Of a stretch of DNA of 55,750 nucleotides, positions 54,644 to 55,750 are shown one piece after another. Position 1 is the stretch's first letter, and the number at the start of each line of letters is the position of its first letter. The notes under the pieces were generated by a model. The model was given only the letters and a program-made list of their open reading frames with translations, was not told the origin of the DNA and did not search any database. The translations under genes and the position numbers were made by a program. Source of the DNA: Myxococcales bacterium (GTDB taxonomy: Bacteria; Myxococcota; UBA727; VGSZ01); contig JAHFED010000045.1 of NCBI GenBank assembly GCA_023248635.1, forward strand, positions 1 through 55,750, in the 5' to 3' direction.

Positions 54644-55750
54644 ATGAGCGAGATCAGAAACGGTCCCAGCCGCAACACAACGCCGCGGGACCAAGGCCCC
54701 GTCGATCGCACCTCCGGCAACACCGCCGCCAGCAGCGACGCCGATGGCCGCAGCGAGGGCGCCGCTGCGCCGCAGGAGATCTCAACCCCGCAAAATGCCG
54801 CCCCCAACCGCGGCGTGCTCGATCGCAATGCACGCAACGCCGCCCGCGCGGGCGCCAACGCCACCGACACCGCCCTGCGCAGCCGGCTCAACGTCGCTGA
54901 CCCGGTGCGTCAGAAGCTGGCCGGCGTCGTCGCCTCCCTCGAGGAGCGCGCCGCTGCCCGCGGTGCCACCGGCCCGAGCCCCGAAGCGTCGGCCAAGGCC
55001 CAAGAGATGGTGCAGACCCTGCTGCCCGACGCCGACAAGGACACCAAAGCCTTGCTCGAGCGTGCCGTGGGCTTCTTCCTGGACGAGGTGCAACACTTGG
55101 TCGCCGACGCCCAACGCTCCGCAGGCCGAGCCACCGCCGACGTCGCCGCCTCCCCCGCCAACGCCGGTGCGCCCAACGGTGCACCGAGCAACCCCGCGCC
55201 GGCCAATGCCAGCACCACCAAAGGCACACAGCAGAGCAATCCCAACGCCGCCGACGTCGACGTCGCCCGTCCCGAGGTGCGCCCCGCCAACGCGGGTGCC
55301 CAAAACGGCGCCACCCGCAGTCAGGCCAACGCCGCCGACGTCGACCTGCCCCGTCCTGTGCTCGTGGCCTCGACCAGCAACGCGGGCGCGAATCGCAGCA
55401 ATGCCCGGCCGCCCGATCTGCGCCTCGATGCCGAACGAGCCCGCAACAACGCCGCCGGACCCGCACGCCCCGGCACGTCGACGTCGACAGCGCCCGCTCG
55501 TGTGACTCCTGTGCCCAGTGCACCGACGCCCAGTGCGCCGGCGCCAACTGCTGCGCCCAGTGCTCCTCTGCGCGCCCCGCCGGCGCCAGCCGTTCCACCG
55601 CCTGCGCGTGCGGCTCCAGCGCCCGCGCCCACCGTCGTTGCGCCCGCCCGTCCGGCGCCAGCACCTCCCGTGGTCGTCGCGCCCGCTCGTCCGGCGCCCG
55701 CGGCGCCCATCGCGGTCGCTCCAGCGGCACCTGCACCGGCGGCACCTGTC
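54644..55750 (+). CDS. Ala/Pro-rich protein, 3' end outside the window
   Basis: An ATG at 54644 opens 369 codons with no stop before the window edge. Residues 1-85 are Asn/Ala/Arg-rich; about 85-165 look helical (VRQKLAGVVASLEERAAARG, AQEMVQTLLPDADKDTKALLERAVGFFLDEVQHLVADAQR in part); then Asn/Ala-rich repeats (ADVDVARPEVRPANAGAQNG, QANAADVDLPRPVL), and finally a long Ala/Pro tract. No signal peptide seen. Family not recognised. The gene is divergent from phoH with a 165-bp gap. Confidence 0.7.
   Translation, partial: MSEIRNGPSRNTTPRDQGPVDRTSGNTAASSDADGRSEGAAAPQEISTPQNAAPNRGVLDRNARNAARAGANATDTALRSRLNVADPVRQKLAGVVASLEERAAARGATGPSPEASAKAQEMVQTLLPDADKDTKALLERAVGFFLDEVQHLVADAQRSAGRATADVAASPANAGAPNGAPSNPAPANASTTKGTQQSNPNAADVDVARPEVRPANAGAQNGATRSQANAADVDLPRPVLVASTSNAGANRSNARPPDLRLDAERARNNAAGPARPGTSTSTAPARVTPVPSAPTPSAPAPTAAPSAPLRAPPAPAVPPPARAAPAPAPTVVAPARPAPAPPVVVAPARPAPAAPIAVAPAAPAPAAPV

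Noticed and set aside
54744-55505. Plus-strand frame of 253 codons near the window end
   Set aside because: The frame starting at 54644 has balanced composition and no stop; this one is Pro/Arg-rich out-of-frame reading.

Overview
The window is a GC-rich chromosomal segment that looks like a member of the Myxococcota or a close relative. The reasons are GC-ending codons almost throughout, long thrombospondin-type-3 and DUF4215-type cysteine-rich lipoproteins, a Copper monooxygenase-like/cytochrome c fusion, an alternative complex III respiratory cluster, a Ser/Thr kinase-like protein and many secreted lipoproteins. No rRNA, tRNA, IS element, phage gene or CRISPR array was recognised. The taxon is inferred from gene content, not from a marker gene.

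Layout. 1-2640: three copies of a 66-bp nested palindrome, a secreted Cu-monooxygenase-like/cytochrome c lipoprotein and a glycerophosphodiesterase-like gene that may be frameshifted (both minus). 2641-2980: an intergenic patch of tandem hairpins. 2981-5156: a coiled-coil protein with a degenerate kinase domain, and a universal stress protein. 5247-8101 (minus): a denitrification-type operon with a copper nitrite reductase/cytochrome c fusion (nirK-like), a NirV/formylglycine-enzyme-like protein and a SCO1-type copper chaperone. 8698-22537 (plus): a full electron-transfer module. It holds alternative complex III (actABCDEF), a diheme cytochrome c, a 36-residue membrane peptide, cytochrome oxidase subunits II, I, III, IV and a second III-like subunit, and a 75-residue CPSC membrane protein. 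Together these would carry electrons from quinol to oxygen through cytochrome c.

22665-35067: a cell-surface block with a 1770-residue calcium-binding-repeat lipoprotein translationally coupled to a TonB-dependent receptor, an FG-GAP/VCBS-type lipoprotein, a small lipoprotein, an outer-membrane barrel (minus) and a DUF4215-repeat lipoprotein. 35127-35951: an SDR of the 2,4-dienoyl-CoA reductase type. 36318-46681: a sugar block with a glycosyltransferase overlapping UDP-galactopyranose mutase, a GH1-RmlD fusion, an inactive-looking M24 protein coupled to a GH2 glycosidase, and (minus) a fused UDP-sugar pyrophosphorylase/galactokinase. Read together, this block can salvage galactose to UDP-galactose, convert it to UDP-galactofuranose and use it in a glycan.

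46959-49264: a membrane histidine kinase coupled to a receiver-HDOD regulator. 49326-50177: BamD. 50221-54478 (minus): a MoxR ATPase coupled to an unrecognised partner, and a PIN-PhoH protein. 54644-end: an Ala/Pro-rich gene that runs off the window.

The most unusual non-coding signal is a dispersed family of intergenic hairpins whose stems differ in sequence but stay self-complementary around a constant GCCA (or TGGC) tetraloop. The most unusual coding signals are the pyrophosphorylase-galactokinase fusion, a cytochrome oxidase subunit I without the canonical K-channel lysine, and the giant repeat lipoprotein fused operonically to a TonB receptor.
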